This document shows positions 39,153-40,645 of a DNA stretch of 40,645 nt, piece after piece. Position numbers and translations under genes: made by a program. Below the pieces are notes generated by a model that saw only the letters and a list, made by a program, of their open reading frames with translations, searched no databases and was not told the origin of the DNA. Each line of letters opens with the position of its first letter. Within the stretch, counting starts at the first letter, position 1. Source of the stretch: Actinospica durhamensis. Its GTDB lineage: Bacteria; Actinomycetota; Actinomycetes; Streptomycetales; Catenulisporaceae. The stretch spans positions 1 through 40,645 of the forward strand of contig NZ_JAGSOG010000048.1 of NCBI RefSeq assembly GCF_018139695.1, in the 5' to 3' direction.

Positions 39153-40522
39153 GTACCACAGAACGCGACGACACCGGCACAGCGACGGCTCCGGGCGCCG
39201 GCCTGAGCACCGCCGAGGAACACCAGCGGCAGGTGCTGTACTGGCGGCTGCTGGCGCGGCTGTTCGGAGCGGAGGAGCAGCCGGCGCTCGAGACCTCGAG
39301 CCTCGCGGTGGTCCAGGAGCTCGGCCTGCCTGCCGGACTGCTGGATCCGCGCGTGTCCGTGGACAACCTCGTGCAGCGTCACCCCACGCTCGGCCCGGAG
39401 TTCCGGGGCCTGACACACGGCACCGACGGCCCGGCCGGGGACGAGACGGAACCCGCCGTTGAGATTGAACCCGCCGTCCCGCCGACGAATCCGGTGCGCA
39501 GCGCCGCACTGGTGTCCAAGCTGCTGCTCAACCTGTTCGCCACCGGCTCCGGCGCCGTCTCCGCAACGCAGCTGGCCGGCTGGCAGCAGGACTGCGGCTG
39601 GCTCAAGGAGGCACTCGCCGGCACGGAAGCCGACCTCGGGTCACTCCTCGCCGAGATGGAGGGCGATCTGGTCAAGCGCATGCAGCTGCGTGAGGTGCTC
39701 GCCGACCCGAAGCTCGCCAAGCAGCTCACGCCCAGCATGTCGCTGATCGAGCAGCTGTTGCGGGACAAGCACAACCTCGACGGCGTCGCCCTCGCCAACG
39801 CCAAGTACCTGATACGGCGGTACATCGACGAGGTGGCCGCGGTACTGCGCACCCAGGTCCAGCAGTCGAGCGTCGGCACGATCGACCGCTCGGTGCCGCC
39901 CAAGCGCGTCTTCCGCAACCTCGACCTCGACCGCACGATCTGGAAGAACCTGACCAACTGGAGCCCGGAGGACCAGCGGCTCTACGTGGACCGGCTCTTC
40001 TACCGGCACACCGCCAAGCGCACCGTACCGGCCCGGATGATCGTGGTCGTCGACCAGTCGGGCTCCATGGTGGACTCGATGGTCAACTGCACCATCCTGG
40101 CCTCGATCTTCGCCGGGCTGCCGAAGGTGGATGTGCACCTGATCGCCTACGACACCCGGGCCATCGACCTCACGCCCTGGGTGCACGACCCCTTCGAGGT
40201 GCTGCTGCGCACCAAGCTCGGCGGCGGCAACGACGGTCCGGTCGCGATGGCGATGGCCCAGCCGAAGATCTCCGACCCGCGCAACACGGTCATGGTGTGG
40301 ATCTCGGACTTCTACGAGTTCGACCGCTCGCAGCCGCTGTTCGAGGGGATCGAGGCGGTACACCGCTCGGGCGTGAAGTTCATCCCGGTCGGCTCGGTCA
40401 ACAGCTCGGGCCACCAGAGCGTCAACCCGTGGTTCCGCGAACGCCTGAAGAACCTCGGCACGCCGGTGATCTCCGGCCGCATCCAGAAGCTCGTCCACGA
40501 ACTCAAGACCTTCCTCGACTAG
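39149..40522 (+). CDS. CoxE-like vWA-domain protein
   Basis: 457 residues starting at ATG 39149. The N-terminal ~110 residues end in an acidic linker (AGDETEPAVEIEPAVPP); residues ~115-290 are helical (LVSKLLLNLFATGSG, SLIEQLLRDKHNLDG, YLIRRYIDEVAAVL). The C-terminal vWA domain begins with MIVVVDQSGSMVDS (metal site Asp302, Ser304, Ser306), followed by LGGGNDGPVAMAMA (Thr replaced by Asn/Asp) and VWISDFYEF. CoxE-like vWA proteins act with MoxR ATPases to activate or insert metals or to remodel target complexes. No ATPase is in this operon, so the dual-AAA protein at 31870-33822 is a likely partner. A terminator follows 30 bp after the stop. Confidence 0.9.
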   Translation: MSTTERDDTGTATAPGAGLSTAEEHQRQVLYWRLLARLFGAEEQPALETSSLAVVQELGLPAGLLDPRVSVDNLVQRHPTLGPEFRGLTHGTDGPAGDETEPAVEIEPAVPPTNPVRSAALVSKLLLNLFATGSGAVSATQLAGWQQDCGWLKEALAGTEADLGSLLAEMEGDLVKRMQLREVLADPKLAKQLTPSMSLIEQLLRDKHNLDGVALANAKYLIRRYIDEVAAVLRTQVQQSSVGTIDRSVPPKRVFRNLDLDRTIWKNLTNWSPEDQRLYVDRLFYRHTAKRTVPARMIVVVDQSGSMVDSMVNCTILASIFAGLPKVDVHLIAYDTRAIDLTPWVHDPFEVLLRTKLGGGNDGPVAMAMAQPKISDPRNTVMVWISDFYEFDRSQPLFEGIEAVHRSGVKFIPVGSVNSSGHQSVNPWFRERLKNLGTPVISGRIQKLVHELKTFLD

Positions 40523-40551
40523 AAGTCCGATGAAGATCTTCGTGGTCTGAT

Positions 40552-40580
40552 GTGGCGGGTCGGCGTAGCCGGCCCGCCAC
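40552..40580. terminator. 13-bp stem at the end of the vWA operon
   Basis: GTGGCGGGTCGGC (40552-40564) and GCCGGCCCGCCAC (40568-40580) pair with a single G-U around GTA. It sits between the vWA gene and a convergent minus-strand reading frame. Confidence 0.8.
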
Positions 40581-40588
40581 TGGCCTGT

Positions 40589-40645
40589 TCATGCTGGTGT
40601 CGGCAGGTTCCAGCGTCCGTTGGTGCGGGTGAGGCCGAGGTTGAT
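40589..40645 (-). CDS. C-terminal end of a gene entering from the right
   Basis: On the minus strand the frame from the window edge reads INLGLTRTNGRWNLPTPA and stops at TGA 40591-40589, just before a two-way terminator. Only 18 residues are visible. The ending resembles those of some transposases, but this is too short to identify. Confidence 0.35.
   Translation of the reverse strand: MNLGLTRTNGRWNLPTPA

Noticed and set aside
39149-40522. Ro60/TROVE protein that would make the tRNA-like RNAs Y RNAs
   Set aside because: The vWA domain is CoxE-like and no TROVE helical repeat pattern is recognisable; kept only as an analogy.

Overview
The window is very GC-rich DNA in which codon third positions are almost always G or C. 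It uses ATG, GTG and TTG starts, several promoters have a TANNNT -10 box placed directly before a leaderless start, and gene families are typical of filamentous actinomycetes (CHAT/TPR conflict proteins, sugar regulon with LacI repressors, SapA-like secreted domains). I infer a Streptomyces- or Catenulispora-like actinobacterium; species cannot be read from the sequence.

Region 1 (1-6320) is a CATRA-type conflict locus: the 3' part of a CHAT protease gene, then a leaderless operon of a CATRA-associated small protein, a membrane-anchored CATRA protein and a large TPR-like/CHAT protease. Region 2 (6456-11587) is ordinary accessory DNA: Nudix hydrolase, a small membrane protein, a small secreted protein, a divergent FUSC transporter/LysR regulator pair and a GNAT acetyltransferase.

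Region 3 (11829-21500) is a hemicellulose (arabinoside/xyloside) module: binding lipoprotein, two ABC permeases and a GH51 arabinofuranosidase on the minus strand, opposed by a LacI repressor and a GH3 glycosidase on the plus strand. A 20-bp palindrome covers both divergent -35 boxes. A second LacI gene lies at the far end.

Region 4 (21647-29215) holds a small unknown gene, a DUF885 zinc-hydrolase-like gene, three exported proteins in a row (CHAP amidase with three SapA-like repeats, lipoprotein, I36-type inhibitor) and a divergent membrane-tethered HTH protein.

Region 5 (29515-40522) is the most unusual part. Six plus-strand genes form two sets: unknown protein, HExxH+vWA protein and dual-AAA MoxR-type ATPase; then SWIM-like protein, unknown protein and CoxE-like vWA protein. 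Between them on the minus strand lie three tandem tRNA-like genes followed by a zinc-ribbon SDR gene and a leucine-rich-repeat gene that overlap by 7 bp. The three tRNA-like genes share nearly one body but have unrelated anticodon arms (GTC; GCT without the long serine variable arm; an enlarged loop). Each has its own -10 box 11-12 nt upstream, encodes no CCA, and can extend its acceptor helix beyond 7 bp with compensating base changes. This looks like a MoxR/vWA conflict island with a dedicated set of tRNA-like RNAs, and is my main candidate for an undescribed system. The last bases carry a terminator and the end of a minus-strand gene running out of the window.
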